Assembly: GCA_947566645.1 (NCBI GenBank)
Contig: CANOKL010000002.1
Location: forward strand, 150,158 to 214,157
Direction: 5' to 3'
Origin: an uncultured Lachnospiraceae bacterium
GTDB taxonomy: Bacteria > Bacillota > Clostridia > Lachnospirales > Lachnospiraceae
DNA: 64,000 nt
The first letter of the stretch is position 1; every line of letters starts with the position of its first letter. Under the pieces are notes generated by a model. It ran no database searches. It was given only the letters and a program-made list of their open reading frames with translations, and was not told the origin of the DNA. Of this stretch, positions 41,370 through 51,154 are shown one piece after another. The translations under genes were made by a program, and so were the position numbers.

Positions 41370-42512
41370 ATGGGGATATATGTAAATCCGGGAAATATTC
41401 TGTTTCGGGATTCCCGCAATTCCAGTATATATATTGATAAAAGCATGTTGATTTCAAAGACGAATGCAGTATACAGAACGGAGAGAAAGTTCATATGTGT
41501 CAGCCGTCCGCGTCGTTTTGGGAAATCAATGGCAGCGAATATGCTGACAGCCTATTATAGCTGCGGCTGTGATTCCGCAGAGCTGTTTGCGGGTTTAAAA
41601 ATTGAGAAGGAAAAGAGTTTTCCGGCGCATCTGAATCAACATTATGTAATTAGAATTGATGTTCAGCGTTTCGTAGAATCAGAAAGAGAGTTGAATTCTT
41701 TTATCAGCAATATAGAGAAAAGTGTAGTATCGGAATTACTCAAAGAGTTTCCGGAATATGGAGGCTTTCACCCGGACAGCAGATTAAAAACGGCTCTTGA
41801 ACAGATCTTTATTCAGTCTGGGAAAGGCTTTATCTTCATTATTGATGAATGGGACTGCATATTCCGGATTGCGAAAGATTGCAAGGAAATGCAGAAGGAG
41901 TATCTGGATTTTATGAGGGGGCTTTTCAAGGGAGCTGATTATACAGAGCTGGTCTATATGACCGGAATCCTGCCGATTAAGAAATACGGAGAGCACTCTG
42001 CCATCAATATTTTTGATGAATATTCAATCATATCACCAAAGAATCTGGGGGAATATTTTGGATTTACGGAACCGGAAGTACGTGCGGCGTGTGAACGGCA
42101 TGGGGTGGATTTCGCACAGATGGAGAGATGGTATGACGGATACCGGGTGGGAAAACTTCATATCTATAATCCAAAGTCCGTGGCAGATGCTCTGACGTGG
42201 GATGAAATTCAGAGTTACTGGACAGGGACAGAGACTTATGAGGCGCTGAAGGTATATATAGACTTGAACTTTGACGGACTGAAGGAAGCAACCTTGATGA
42301 TGCTTGGGAATGGGCGCTGTGTGATTGATCCGTCCACATTTCAGAATGATATGACAGTATTCCGAACCAGGGATGATGTGCTGACACTTCTGGTTCATCT
42401 CGGTTATCTGACTTATGATAAACAGACGAGTGAAGTGTTTATTCCCAATCAGGAGATCGAACAGGAGTTTATGCGGGCCGTAAAGGTCGGGGGATATATA
42501 AAGATGGATTAG
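41370..42512 (+). CDS. AAA-ATPase-like protein, shortened paralogue lacking the nuclease domain
   Basis: Paralogue of the protein at 37233 (MGIYVNPGN, SRPRRFGKSMAANML, GFIFIIDEWD, ILPIKKYGEHSAINIF, RTRDDVLTLLVHLGYLTYD align in order). It stops at about the point where the other continues into linker and PD-(D/E)XK domain (after NQEIEQEFMRAVKVG). The 380-residue product therefore keeps the P-loop region and lacks the catalytic ExK nuclease. The last residues GGYIKMD are unrelated to the paralogue, so it may be a truncated pseudogene or a functional short form. The start is ATG 41370 with GGAAGGAG eight bases upstream. Confidence 0.8.
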   Translation: MGIYVNPGNILFRDSRNSSIYIDKSMLISKTNAVYRTERKFICVSRPRRFGKSMAANMLTAYYSCGCDSAELFAGLKIEKEKSFPAHLNQHYVIRIDVQRFVESERELNSFISNIEKSVVSELLKEFPEYGGFHPDSRLKTALEQIFIQSGKGFIFIIDEWDCIFRIAKDCKEMQKEYLDFMRGLFKGADYTELVYMTGILPIKKYGEHSAINIFDEYSIISPKNLGEYFGFTEPEVRAACERHGVDFAQMERWYDGYRVGKLHIYNPKSVADALTWDEIQSYWTGTETYEALKVYIDLNFDGLKEATLMMLGNGRCVIDPSTFQNDMTVFRTRDDVLTLLVHLGYLTYDKQTSEVFIPNQEIEQEFMRAVKVGGYIKMD

Positions 42513-42619
42513 GAAATTTTTCCTCGTCCAGTGAGGACTCAAATTCTTCGGCAGAAGTGCTGGGATAAGTTGTTGCTAGGAAAACTGGTACATCATTGGA
42601 ATCAGGGAGTGATGCTGCA

Positions 42620-43948
42620 TTGAAAAGAGATATCATGGAACATTTAAAAGCGTGGAAAGACGCCGAAGACCGGAAGCCGCTGTTGCTAAACGGAGTCAGG
42701 CAGTGTGGAAAGACCTATGTGTGCAGGGAATTTGGAGAGACATATTTCGAAGATGTTGCGTATTTCTATTTTGAAGGAAATAAGGGGCTTGCATCTGTAT
42801 TTGAGTACGACTTTGATGTGGACAGAATGGTCGATGAGCTTGGCAATATAATTAGGGGAAAGGAAATTATACCTGGAAAAACATTAGTTATTTTTGACGA
42901 GATACAATCCTGCCCCAGTGCGATTACGTCATTAAAATATTTTTGTGAGAACATGAGGGAACTGCATATTATATGTGCCGGTTCCCTGCTTGGGGTATCT
43001 TTGAAACGCGACCAGATCTCATTCCCGGTCGGAAAGGTTGACAGGCTTTTGATGTATCCCATGACATTTTCTGAGTTTCTGAGGGCAGACGGCGGTGAGG
43101 CAATTTACTACGGGGTTCAGAAGTACGGAGTGGACAGAGAACTGCCCGAACTCTATACCAGAGCTTTGGAAAAGGCTTTGAAGTACTACTACATTGTTGG
43201 CGGAATGCCAGAGGTTGTGAATAAATGGGTTCAGACCCATAATTTTGAAGAGGTTCAGAGGCTTCAGGACAATATTCTGCTGGATTACAGCAGTGACTTT
43301 GCAAAACATGCTCCGAAAACAGATATTCCAAAGCTTGGCTGGATCTGGGATTCTGTTCCTAAGCAGCTTGCAAAGGACAATAATAAATTCGTGTTTTCAC
43401 ATGTGAAAGCAGGCAGGCGTTCCAGTGAATTGGAGGATGCCCTGGAATGGCTGACCGATGCAGGACTTGTATACCGCCTGGAGATGGTGTCTAATCCCGA
43501 ACTGCCTCTTGCATTTTATGCAGATGCTTCTTTTTTTAAAGTATATATGGCAGATGTAGGGCTGCTGCGCAGAAAAGCGGGAGTTTCCCACAAGACAATA
43601 CTGGAAGACTCGGATCTGTATAAGAATTTCAAAGGTGCATTCACTGAGAATTTCGTGCTGACAGAACTACTGACCCAGGGAATCAGACCGTATTTCTGGA
43701 GATCAGGAAATACAGCAGAACTTGATTTCCTGTTTGAGTGGGAAGACCATATTATACCTGTAGAGGCTAAGGCAGAGGTTCATACCCGGGCCAAAAGTTA
43801 TCGGCAGTATTGCAAAAAATATAAACCACGCACAGGGTTTAAATTCTCAATGAAAAATGTCGGGAATCATACAGTGGAGGAGACGCTGACTTACTGTGTT
43901 CCACTGTATCTGATATGGAGAGTGAAGGAGTATTGCCGTTGTGGGTAA
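42620..43948 (+). CDS. AAA-ATPase with DUF4143 domain
   Basis: Predicted ATPase of the AAA_14/DUF4143 family (442 residues). It begins KRDIMEHLKAWKDAEDRKP; Walker A is LLNGVRQCGKTYV near 26-38, Walker B TLVIFDEIQSC near 93-103, and the sensor region is ICAGSLLGVSL near 121. The C-terminal DUF4143 half (from about 200) ends in a restriction-endonuclease-like core, TAELDFLFEWED ... PVEAKAE. Function is not established; such proteins are frequent in accessory regions. The start is uncertain: TTG 42620 (AGGGAG ten bases upstream) fits the family N-terminus; TTG 42596 is an alternative. It follows the truncated AAA paralogue by 107 bases. Confidence 0.82.
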   Translation: MKRDIMEHLKAWKDAEDRKPLLLNGVRQCGKTYVCREFGETYFEDVAYFYFEGNKGLASVFEYDFDVDRMVDELGNIIRGKEIIPGKTLVIFDEIQSCPSAITSLKYFCENMRELHIICAGSLLGVSLKRDQISFPVGKVDRLLMYPMTFSEFLRADGGEAIYYGVQKYGVDRELPELYTRALEKALKYYYIVGGMPEVVNKWVQTHNFEEVQRLQDNILLDYSSDFAKHAPKTDIPKLGWIWDSVPKQLAKDNNKFVFSHVKAGRRSSELEDALEWLTDAGLVYRLEMVSNPELPLAFYADASFFKVYMADVGLLRRKAGVSHKTILEDSDLYKNFKGAFTENFVLTELLTQGIRPYFWRSGNTAELDFLFEWEDHIIPVEAKAEVHTRAKSYRQYCKKYKPRTGFKFSMKNVGNHTVEETLTYCVPLYLIWRVKEYCRCG

Positions 43949-44006
43949 AAGGTGTAGGACGGATTTTGCGGACATTCAAAATAAAAAAGGATGTGGAGGT
44001 ATCAGA

Positions 44007-44084
44007 CTTCCGGCATGTTAGGTGTTGCCGGAATTCCAATGTGATGCGTTACTATTCACGGACTAACCGTCCGCTCATAGTAAC
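44007..44084. repeat. Two small palindromes in the gap before the Rpn pseudogene
   Basis: TTCCGGCA/TGCCGGAA hairpin at about 44009-44034, then the GTTACTAT (44048-44055) / ATAGTAAC (44077-44084) element with inner GGAC/GTCC stem. The whole gap 43949-44217 has no supported gene. Confidence 0.7.
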
Positions 44085-44123
44085 TGTGCCCCCTCTGTTT
44101 TCGGAGAACTGGCTTTGATGCGC

Positions 44124-44152
44124 TTGAAAAAAAGCAGTTTTTTGAGTATAAT
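44124..44152 (+). promoter_or_regulatory. Sigma-A promoter before the Rpn pseudogene
   Basis: TTGAAA (44124-44129), 17-base spacer, TATAAT (44147-44152). Confidence 0.75.
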
Positions 44153-44217
44153 GAAATTGTGGCAGAGGCGAAGATGTGACAGTCCCACTGCCATACATTC
44201 ATGAGGAGAGGCGGTGG

Positions 44218-45079
44218 ATGCCGTTGAAAGCAGATACAGTTACAAAGGATTATGTAAAGGATGCAGGCGTATTTGCTGACATTTTTAATTACTATATTTA
44301 CGGCGGGCGACAGGTGATTCTGCCGGAGCAACTTACGGAGCGTGATCCCACTAAAATTGCGCTGCCATATGGTGCGGACGGCGCTGTGGTTCCCGTCCAG
44401 AAATTCCGTGATGCGCAGAAACTGTATGCAGCAATGACAGACGGAAAGATGGAATATGTCCTTTATGGAGCGGAGAACCAGGCGGAGATTCATTATGCCA
44501 TGCCCGTGAAGAACAATCTCTATGATGCGTTGGAATACGCAGGACAGGTGGAAGAGGCAGGAAATCACAGTGACCATATTTTTCGGCCCGGAAGAGTGGG
44601 ATGGGCCATTAAGCCTGTTTGATATGATGGATGTGTCGGACCCGGATGTGCTTGCCTGTCTGGACAATTACCATGTGCGGCTGATTGCCCCGGCGCAGAT
44701 GGAGGATGAGGAAATCATGAAGCTCCAGTCCAGCCTGCGGGAGGTCATGCTGTTCATTAAGTATTCAAAGGACAGGGAGAATTTAAGCAGGGTGCTGCTG
44801 ACCAATGAAAAGCGTTTCCGGGAGTTGGAGCGCAGGGCGGCGGATGTGACCCCAGCAATTACAAATTCGGGAATAAAATATGATGAAAGTGAAGAGGTGG
44901 TCGATGTGTGTCAGGCGATTCGGGAAATGAGGAGAGAATCTGAACAGGATGGAGAATTAAAGAAAGCTAGGGAAGCAGCTGGAAAATTGTATGAAATGGG
45001 ACTTGACACAGAGAAAATAGCCCAGGCAGTTGGCTATGCTATGGAAACGGTAAAGGAATGGATTGGACTTGACAGGTAG
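44218..45079 (+). pseudogene. Rpn-type PD-(D/E)XK nuclease (putative transposase family), frameshifted
   Basis: The first frame (44218 on) encodes MPLKADTVTKDYVKDAGVFA...IHYAMPVKNNLYDALEYAGQ, the N-terminal part of recombination-promoting nuclease proteins. After about 44560 the match moves to another frame: ITVTIFFGPEEWDGPLSLFD, LIAPAQMEDEEIMKLQ, MLFIKYSKDRENL, ending with the coiled C-terminus GLDTEKIAQAVGYAMETVKEW. About 30 residues that normally join the two halves are missing, so a deletion with frameshift has inactivated it. A promoter remains upstream. Ribosome site AGGAGAGG precedes ATG 44218. Whether a shorter protein is still made is unknown. Confidence 0.82.
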
Positions 45080-45237
45080 CAGATAACCAGGTGATCCGGA
45101 AATGGGCGGGAAGTGAGCGGTTTCCCATGTGGTGCAGATGATCCGCGACGGGTTCCGTGTTTTTTCATGCAGGCATGGAACGCATATTTCCGGTGCATAT
45201 ACTTGGACGAAAATAATAAGAGAATGGAGGAAGTGAA

Positions 45238-45918
45238 ATGAAAAGACAGTTAAAAAGAATGTCTGTATTAGCAATTGCCATGATCCTGGCTTTACAGCCG
45301 GTAAGTGCAGTACAGGCGTCCGCCAGGTCAAATGCGGCAAATGTCCTGAAGTACTACAAGAAAGGGGACATCAGCAAAGCGAAAAAGTATAATAAGAAGC
45401 TGGCGAAAAAAGCAAGTAAGTCCTGTATCAAGAAGCTGTCAAAAAAGGCAAAAGCAGCATACAGGAAGGCAGTAAGGTCATATAGCTTTAACCAGGGGAG
45501 ATCTACCATGAACGCCCTGTGGGGCTATTATCTTGCTGATCTGGACGGAGACAAAAAAGCGGAGCTTATGGTAAGACACGGCACCTGCGAGGCAGATGTA
45601 CAGACAACTGTATACAAGTATAAGAATGGAAAAGCAAAGAAGATCGGGACCATATACTCGGGGCACACCACCTACTACGATTACCCGGGGAATGCCGGTG
45701 TCATCTCTGTAGAGAGCCACATGGGCTATGAGAGCGTAAGAACCCTGTCAATAAAAGGAGGGAGGCTGAAACAAAAAGATTACGGCGCGCGGGATCTGAA
45801 TAAGACCTTCACCAGCAGCAAAGGACCCGACTTTTTCCCCTTCCGCCAGCTATTAGATGACCATGTGAAATACGATGCAAAATATCATGCATCATTAATC
45901 CTGAAAGATTTAAAATAA
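45238..45918 (+). CDS. Secreted protein with a DxDxD calcium-loop-like motif
   Basis: A 226-residue precursor with a signal peptide (KRQLKR, hydrophobic core, VSAVQASA cleavage near 30). A lysine- and alanine-rich region follows (about 35-80, KKYNKKLAKKASKS), then YLADLDGDKKAELMVRH near 98-114, an EF-hand-like loop. The order of GKAKKIGTI and GGRLKQK resembles GKVTLLGTV and GSKLKQK in the secreted protein at 38967-39599, so the two look like distant paralogues. Function is unknown. The start is ATG 45238 with GGAGG upstream (45228-45232). A terminator follows. Confidence 0.78.
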   Translation: MKRQLKRMSVLAIAMILALQPVSAVQASARSNAANVLKYYKKGDISKAKKYNKKLAKKASKSCIKKLSKKAKAAYRKAVRSYSFNQGRSTMNALWGYYLADLDGDKKAELMVRHGTCEADVQTTVYKYKNGKAKKIGTIYSGHTTYYDYPGNAGVISVESHMGYESVRTLSIKGGRLKQKDYGARDLNKTFTSSKGPDFFPFRQLLDDHVKYDAKYHASLILKDLK

Positions 45919-45925
45919 ACGAGAG

Positions 45926-45967
45926 AGGGGCATACAGACAAGCAAAACAGTTCTGTATGCCCTTTCC
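45926..45967 (+). terminator. Terminator after the secreted-protein gene
   Basis: GGGCATACAGA / TCTGTATGCCC stem of 11 bp with a 13-base loop, followed by TTTCCTC. Confidence 0.85.
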
Positions 45968-45969
45968 TC

Positions 45970-46006
45970 GTTGCTATGAGCGGCCTTCCGGGCCGCGAAT
46001 AATAAC
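45970..46006. repeat. Short palindrome, GTTACTAT family
   Basis: GTTGCTAT ... ATAATAAC around inner GGCC/GGCC arms, just before the secA promoter. Same layout as 44048-44084. Confidence 0.6.
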
Positions 46007-46045
46007 CAATAATTCTCGGGAAATTACCAGGAAAGTATAAATTTG

Positions 46046-46074
46046 TTGAATTGCGCCTTAGATAGTGCTAGAAT
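46046..46074 (+). promoter_or_regulatory. Sigma-A promoter for secA
   Basis: TTGAAT (46046-46051), 17-base spacer, TAGAAT (46069-46074). The transcript would begin near 46081, which rules out the upstream ATG at 46080 as the start. Confidence 0.8.
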
Positions 46075-46115
46075 GGAGAATGAGTAAATTTACGGACAAG
46101 GAGTATTCTATCAAA

Positions 46116-48683
46116 ATGGGTCTACTACAAAAATTATTTGGAACACATAGTGAGAATGAATTGAAACGTATTTATCCGATCGCAGATGCGATCGAAGCAT
46201 TAGAGCCTTCCATGAAGGAACTTTCAGACAGTGAGCTTAAGGCCAAGACAAAGGAGTTCAAGGAGCGGCTTCATGCAGGAGAGACATTAGACGATATTTT
46301 ACCTGAAGCATTTGCAGCTGTAAGGGAAGCGTCTGTCCGTACCATCGGGCTTCGGCATTTCCGGGTACAGCTGATTGGCGGCATCATCCTTCACCAGGGG
46401 CGTATTGCTGAGATGAAGACCGGTGAAGGAAAGACGCTGGTATCCACTCTCCCGGCTTATTTAAATGCCCTTACAGGGGAGGGTGTCCACATTGTAACTG
46501 TAAATGATTACCTGGCAAAGCGTGATGCTGAGTGGATGGGACAGATTCACGAGTTCCTGGGACTGAAGGTCGGAGTTGTCCTTAACAGTATGGACAATGA
46601 CGAGAGACGTGAGGCGTACAACTGTGATATTACTTATGTGACGAATAATGAGCTGGGATTTGACTACCTGAGAGATAATATGGTTATTTATAAGGAAGAG
46701 CTGGTGCAGCGGGGCCTGAAATATGCCATTATCGATGAGGTTGACTCGGTTCTGATCGACGAAGCGAGAACTCCGCTTATCATCTCCGGACAGAGCGGGA
46801 AGTCCACGAAGCTTTATGAGGCGTGTGATATCCTTGCCCGTCAGTTAGAGAAGGGCGAGGCCAGCGGCGAATTCAGTAAGATGAACGCCATCATGGGCGA
46901 GGAGATTGAGGAGACCGGAGACTTCATTGTAAATGAAAAGGAAAAGAACATCAACCTTACCGAGGATGGTGTAAAGAAGGTGGAAAAATTCTTCCATCTT
47001 GATAATCTTGCAGATGCAGAGAATCTGGAGATCCAGCATAATATCATCCTTGCACTCCGTGCCCACAACCTGATGTTCCGTGACCAGGATTATGTGGTGA
47101 AGGACGAGGAGGTTCTGATTGTTGATGAATTTACTGGACGTATTATGCCGGGACGGCGTTACTCAGACGGCCTCCATCAGGCAATCGAGGCAAAGGAGCA
47201 TGTAAAGGTAAAGAGAGAGAGCCGGACACTGGCGACCATTACCTTCCAGAACCTGTTTAATAAGTTTGATAAGAAGGCGGGTATGACCGGTACGGCCCTT
47301 ACAGAGGAAAAGGAGTTCCGTGAGATTTACGGCATGGACGTGGTGGAGATTCCGACCAATGTCCCGGTCATCCGTCAGGATCTGGAGGATGTGGTATATA
47401 AGACACAGCGTGAGAAGTTTAAGGCAGTGTGTGATGAGATTGAGGCAGCCCACGCAAAGCATCAGCCGGTGCTTGTAGGTACCATAACGATTGAGAATTC
47501 CGAGCTCCTAAGTGGAATGCTTAAGAAGCGGGGGATTAAGCACAATGTGCTGAATGCCAAGTTCCATGAGATGGAGGCGGAGATCGTTGCCCAGGCCGGC
47601 GTCCATGATGCGGTAACCATTGCCACCAACATGGCAGGACGTGGTACAGATATTAAGCTTGACGATCAGGCGAGAGAGGCAGGCGGACTTAAGATCATCG
47701 GTACAGAGAGACATGAGTCCAGGCGTATTGACAACCAGCTGCGCGGACGTTCCGGACGTCAGGGCGACCCGGGAGAATCCAGGTTCTACATTGCACTTGA
47801 GGATGACCTGATGCGCCTGTTCGGCTCTGAGAGGCTGATGGGGATCTTTGAGACGCTGGGCGTAGAGGAAGGGGAGCAGATTGAGCACAAGATGCTTTCC
47901 AGCGCCATTGAAAAGGCACAGCAGAAGATTGAGGGAAATAACTTTGGAATCCGTAAGAATCTGCTTGAATATGACCAGGTTATGAATGAGCAGAGAGAGA
48001 TTATCTATGAGGAGAGACGCAGGGTGCTCGACGGGGAGAACATGCGGGATTCCATCTTCCATATGATCAATGATTATCTGGAAAATGTGGTGGACAGGGA
48101 GATTCCTGCGGATGCAGATTATGAAGACTTTAACCTGTCGGCGCTGAACCGGACTATTTATCCGGTAATCCCCATGGATCCGGTTACCCAGGATGAAGTT
48201 AAGAAGATGAGCCAGAAGGAACTGAAGCACATGCTCAAAGAGCGTGCGGCAAAGGCTTATGAGGCCAAGGAATCAGAATTTCCGGAGCCGGAGCACATCC
48301 GTGAGATTGAGCGCGTCATCCTTCTGAAGGTCATTGATGCAAAATGGATGGCTCACATTGACGATATGGACCAGCTCCGTCAGGGAATCGGGCTCCAGGC
48401 ATATGGCAACCGTGATCCCAAGGTGGAATACAAGATGCTTGGATATGACATGTTCGGGGAGATGACCAGAGGGATTACCGAGGATACGGTGCGTACCCTC
48501 TTCCACATCAGAGTTGAGCAGAAGGTAGAGAGAGAGCAGGTCGCAAAGGTGACTGGCACGAATAAGGATGATACTGCCGCCCGTGCGCCAAAGAAGCGTG
48601 CGGCGAAGAAGGTTTATCCAAATGATCCGTGTCCGTGCGGAAGCGGGAAGAAATACAAGCAGTGCTGCGGACGTAAAAAATAG
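46116..48683 (+). CDS. secA: Protein translocase ATPase subunit SecA
   Basis: ATP-driven motor that pushes preproteins through SecYEG. The 855 residues are full length. [19 protein letters not shown] is the usual N-terminus. Walker A is [12 protein letters not shown] near 103-114 and Walker [14 protein letters not shown] near 206-218. The preprotein-crosslinking domain and the second nucleotide-binding domain ([12 protein letters not shown] near 506, [15 protein letters not shown] near 543-557) follow. At the C-terminus there is a zinc-binding SecB-type finger, [14 protein letters not shown]. The start is chosen as ATG 46116, with AAGGAG 12 bases upstream and consistent with the promoter position; earlier ATGs lie at or before the transcription start. 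prfB follows 80 bases later. Confidence 0.97.
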   Translation: MGLLQKLFGTHSENELKRIYPIADAIEALEPSMKELSDSELKAKTKEFKERLHAGETLDDILPEAFAAVREASVRTIGLRHFRVQLIGGIILHQGRIAEMKTGEGKTLVSTLPAYLNALTGEGVHIVTVNDYLAKRDAEWMGQIHEFLGLKVGVVLNSMDNDERREAYNCDITYVTNNELGFDYLRDNMVIYKEELVQRGLKYAIIDEVDSVLIDEARTPLIISGQSGKSTKLYEACDILARQLEKGEASGEFSKMNAIMGEEIEETGDFIVNEKEKNINLTEDGVKKVEKFFHLDNLADAENLEIQHNIILALRAHNLMFRDQDYVVKDEEVLIVDEFTGRIMPGRRYSDGLHQAIEAKEHVKVKRESRTLATITFQNLFNKFDKKAGMTGTALTEEKEFREIYGMDVVEIPTNVPVIRQDLEDVVYKTQREKFKAVCDEIEAAHAKHQPVLVGTITIENSELLSGMLKKRGIKHNVLNAKFHEMEAEIVAQAGVHDAVTIATNMAGRGTDIKLDDQAREAGGLKIIGTERHESRRIDNQLRGRSGRQGDPGESRFYIALEDDLMRLFGSERLMGIFETLGVEEGEQIEHKMLSSAIEKAQQKIEGNNFGIRKNLLEYDQVMNEQREIIYEERRRVLDGENMRDSIFHMINDYLENVVDREIPADADYEDFNLSALNRTIYPVIPMDPVTQDEVKKMSQKELKHMLKERAAKAYEAKESEFPEPEHIREIERVILLKVIDAKWMAHIDDMDQLRQGIGLQAYGNRDPKVEYKMLGYDMFGEMTRGITEDTVRTLFHIRVEQKVEREQVAKVTGTNKDDTAARAPKKRAAKKVYPNDPCPCGSGKKYKQCCGRKK

Positions 48684-48710
48684 GTATTGCGGCTGTCAGA
48701 ATCGTTTGAA

Positions 48711-48726
48711 ACGGTCTTCAGACCGT
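48711..48726. repeat. Small perfect palindrome between secA and prfB
   Basis: ACGGTC TTCA GACCGT, followed by GAATCATAAAA. No T-run. It resembles the inner stem of the GTTACTAT-type elements at 45970 and 51108. Confidence 0.5.
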
Positions 48727-48762
48727 GAATCATAAAAAATATATGAGAAGAGGTGACAGGAA

Positions 48763-49882
48763 GTGGTTGAGCTTGACCAGTTTAAAAGTGTAATCAGTGC
48801 ATACGAAGAACCTCTTGCCGGAATGAGGGATTCACTTTGACGTCCCTGGCAGGGAGAAACGGATCGAGGAGCTTGAAAGGAAGATTGAGGAACCAGGATT
48901 CTGGGACAATCCAGAAGAATCCCAGAGGATTATGAAGGAGCTAAAGCAGCTTCAGGAGCTTACAAAAACCATCTATGCACTGTATGCGAAGTATGAAGAT
49001 ATCCAGGTGCTTATTGAGATGGGCTACGAGGAGGAGGATCCTTCTCTGCCGGGAGAGATCCGGGCAGAGCTTGACGAGTTTGAGGAGGCATTTGAGAGTC
49101 TCCGGATACAGACGCTTCTTTCAGGAGAATATGATTCCTGCAATGCGATCGTCACGCTCCATGCAGGTGCGGGCGGCACGGAGTCCTGCGACTGGGCGGG
49201 CATGCTGTACCGCATGTACAGCCGGTGGTCGGAGAAAAAGGGATTCTCCATCCAGGTGCTTGATTACCTGGACGGGGATATTACAGGAATTAAGGCAATT
49301 ACCTTTGAGGTAAATGGAGAAAATGCATACGGCTATCTGAAGTCAGAAAAGGGTGTACACCGGCTGGTGAGGATTTCGCCTTTTAACGCAGCAGGTAAGC
49401 GGCAGACGTCCTTTGCGTCCTGCGATGTTGTCCCGGATATAGAGGATGAGATTGATATTGAGATTGCGGAAGATGAGCTGAAGATTGATACCTACCGGGC
49501 GAGCGGCGCAGGCGGCCAGCATGTGAATAAGACATCCTCCGCTATCCGTATTACACATCTTCCTACCGGGATTGTAGTACAGTGCCAGAATGAGCGTTCC
49601 CAGCATTTTAATAAAGAAAAGGCAATGCAGATGCTCAAGGTGCGTCTTAAGCTGATGAAAGAGCAGGAGCAGGCGGAGAAGGTATCCGATATCCGGGGCG
49701 AAGTGAAGGAAATCGGCTTTGGAAATCAGATCCGGTCCTATGTCATGCAGCCGTACACACTTGTGAAGGATCACAGGACGAATACAGAAAATGGCAATGT
49801 GACGGCAGTACTGGATGGAAATCTGGATTCATTTATCAATGCATATTTAAAGATGGCTGTAAACGGCCAGAGGGAGGAATAA
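48763..49882 (+). CDS. prfB: Peptide chain release factor 2, with programmed +1 frameshift
   Basis: Recognises UGA and UAA stop codons. Translation starts at GTG 48763 (MVELDQFKSVIS...) and reaches an in-frame TGA at 48838-48840 after 25 codons. The sequence there is CTT TGA C, preceded by the purine tract AGGGA, which is the known RF2 autoregulatory frameshift site: at low RF2 the ribosome slips +1 and reads GAC (48839-48841). The product is therefore joined from 48763-48837 and 48839-49882, 372 residues. Downstream are the RF2 domain, the release loop ASGAGGQHVNKT containing GGQ near 250, and the stop-codon-recognition region SPFNAAGKRQTS near 210. It is co-directional with secA and hom. 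Confidence 0.95.
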
Positions 49883-49884
49883 AA

Positions 49885-51105
49885 GTGATCAATATAGCGG
49901 TGATGGGTTATGGAACAGTAGGCTCGGGCGTTGTGGAAGTAATTAATACTAACGGCGCCAGGATTAATCAGAGGATCGGTGAGGAGCTGAACGTGAAATA
50001 CGTCCTGGATCTCAGGGATTTCCCCGGAGACCCGGTTCAGGAAAAGATTGTCCATGATTTTGAGACAATTATCCAGGATGAGGATGTAAAAATTGTGGTA
50101 GAGGTTATGGGCGGAATCGAGCCTGCCTATACCTTTGTAAAGAGGAGCCTGAAGGCTGGGAAGAGCGTGGCAACATCCAATAAGGCACTTGTGGCAAAAC
50201 ACGGCGCAGAACTTCTGTCTATTGCGAAGGAAAAGAACATTAATTTCTTATTCGAGGCCAGTGTGGGAGGCGGGATCCCGATTATCCGCCCCCTGAATTC
50301 TTCTCTTACAGCAGATGAGATTGAGGAGATCACAGGCATTTTAAACGGAACAACGAATTATATGCTGACCAAGATGTTTTATGAGGGTGCTGATTATGAC
50401 ACAGTGCTTAAGGAAGCCCAGGCAAATGGTTATGCGGAGAGAAATCCGGAGGCAGATGTAGAAGGGTATGATGCCTGCAGAAAGATTGCGATTCTGTCCT
50501 CCCTGATCTCCGGACAGCAGGTGGACTTTGAGGACATATACTGTGAAGGCATCACGGAGATTACTGTTGAGGATATGAAGTATGCAAAGGCCATGGGAAC
50601 AACCATTAAGCTGCTGGCATCCAGTAAGCGTCACGGGAACCACCTTCATGCAATTGTTGCGCCCTGCATGCTCTATCCGGAGCACCCTCTCTATAATGTA
50701 AATGGAGTATTCAACTCCATCTTTGTCCATGGAAATGTACTGGGTGACGCCATGTTCTATGGAAGCGGCGCAGGAAAGCTCCCTACAGCCAGCGCGGTTG
50801 TGGCGGATGTGGTAGATGCGGCAAAGCATCTGAACCGGAACATTATGACCATGTGGGATCAGGAAAAGCTCAGACTTGAAGACAAGTCAGATGCCAAGAG
50901 GCGCTTCTTTATCCGGATGAAGGGAGATGCAGACAAGCTGCTTGCGGATCTTCAGTATTCCTTCGGAGAAATTGAGCTGGTACATGCAGACGGCCTTGAG
51001 GGAGAGTTCGGATTCGTGACTCCGGTTATGATGGAGGGCGATTATGATACAAGGGCAAAGAGCTATAAAGACCAGATTCTTCATATGATCAGGATCGAAG
51101 ATTAA
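49885..51105 (+). CDS. hom: Homoserine dehydrogenase
   Basis: Reduces aspartate semialdehyde to homoserine with NAD(P)H, the branch to threonine and methionine. The 406 residues begin with the Rossmann loop AVMGYGTVGSGVVE. The catalytic domain contains ASVGGGIPIIRPL near 130-142, NGTTNYML near 154 and AYAERNPEADVEGYDA near 180-192 with the substrate-binding Glu and Asp. A C-terminal ACT domain (about 330-406, RRFFIRMKGD) suggests feedback control by an amino acid, probably threonine. The start is GTG 49885, two bases after prfB and with GGGAGG upstream. Downstream lies a homoserine kinase candidate and lysC. Confidence 0.96.
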   Translation: MINIAVMGYGTVGSGVVEVINTNGARINQRIGEELNVKYVLDLRDFPGDPVQEKIVHDFETIIQDEDVKIVVEVMGGIEPAYTFVKRSLKAGKSVATSNKALVAKHGAELLSIAKEKNINFLFEASVGGGIPIIRPLNSSLTADEIEEITGILNGTTNYMLTKMFYEGADYDTVLKEAQANGYAERNPEADVEGYDACRKIAILSSLISGQQVDFEDIYCEGITEITVEDMKYAKAMGTTIKLLASSKRHGNHLHAIVAPCMLYPEHPLYNVNGVFNSIFVHGNVLGDAMFYGSGAGKLPTASAVVADVVDAAKHLNRNIMTMWDQEKLRLEDKSDAKRRFFIRMKGDADKLLADLQYSFGEIELVHADGLEGEFGFVTPVMMEGDYDTRAKSYKDQILHMIRIED

Positions 51106-51107
51106 TG

Positions 51108-51147
51108 GTTATCATGTGCGGCCGCCAGGGCCGTGAATAGAAATGAC
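51108..51147. repeat. GTTACTAT-type element after hom
   Basis: GGTTATCATGTGCGGCC ... GGCCGTGAATAGAAATGAC: inner GGCC/GGCC stem with the same outer pattern as 45970-46006, immediately after the hom stop. Confidence 0.5.
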
Positions 51148-51154
51148 TAGTGGG

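Noticed and set aside
43915..44118. Short ORF after the DUF4143 gene
   Set aside because: It overlaps the upstream gene and runs through the palindromic elements; no ribosome site.
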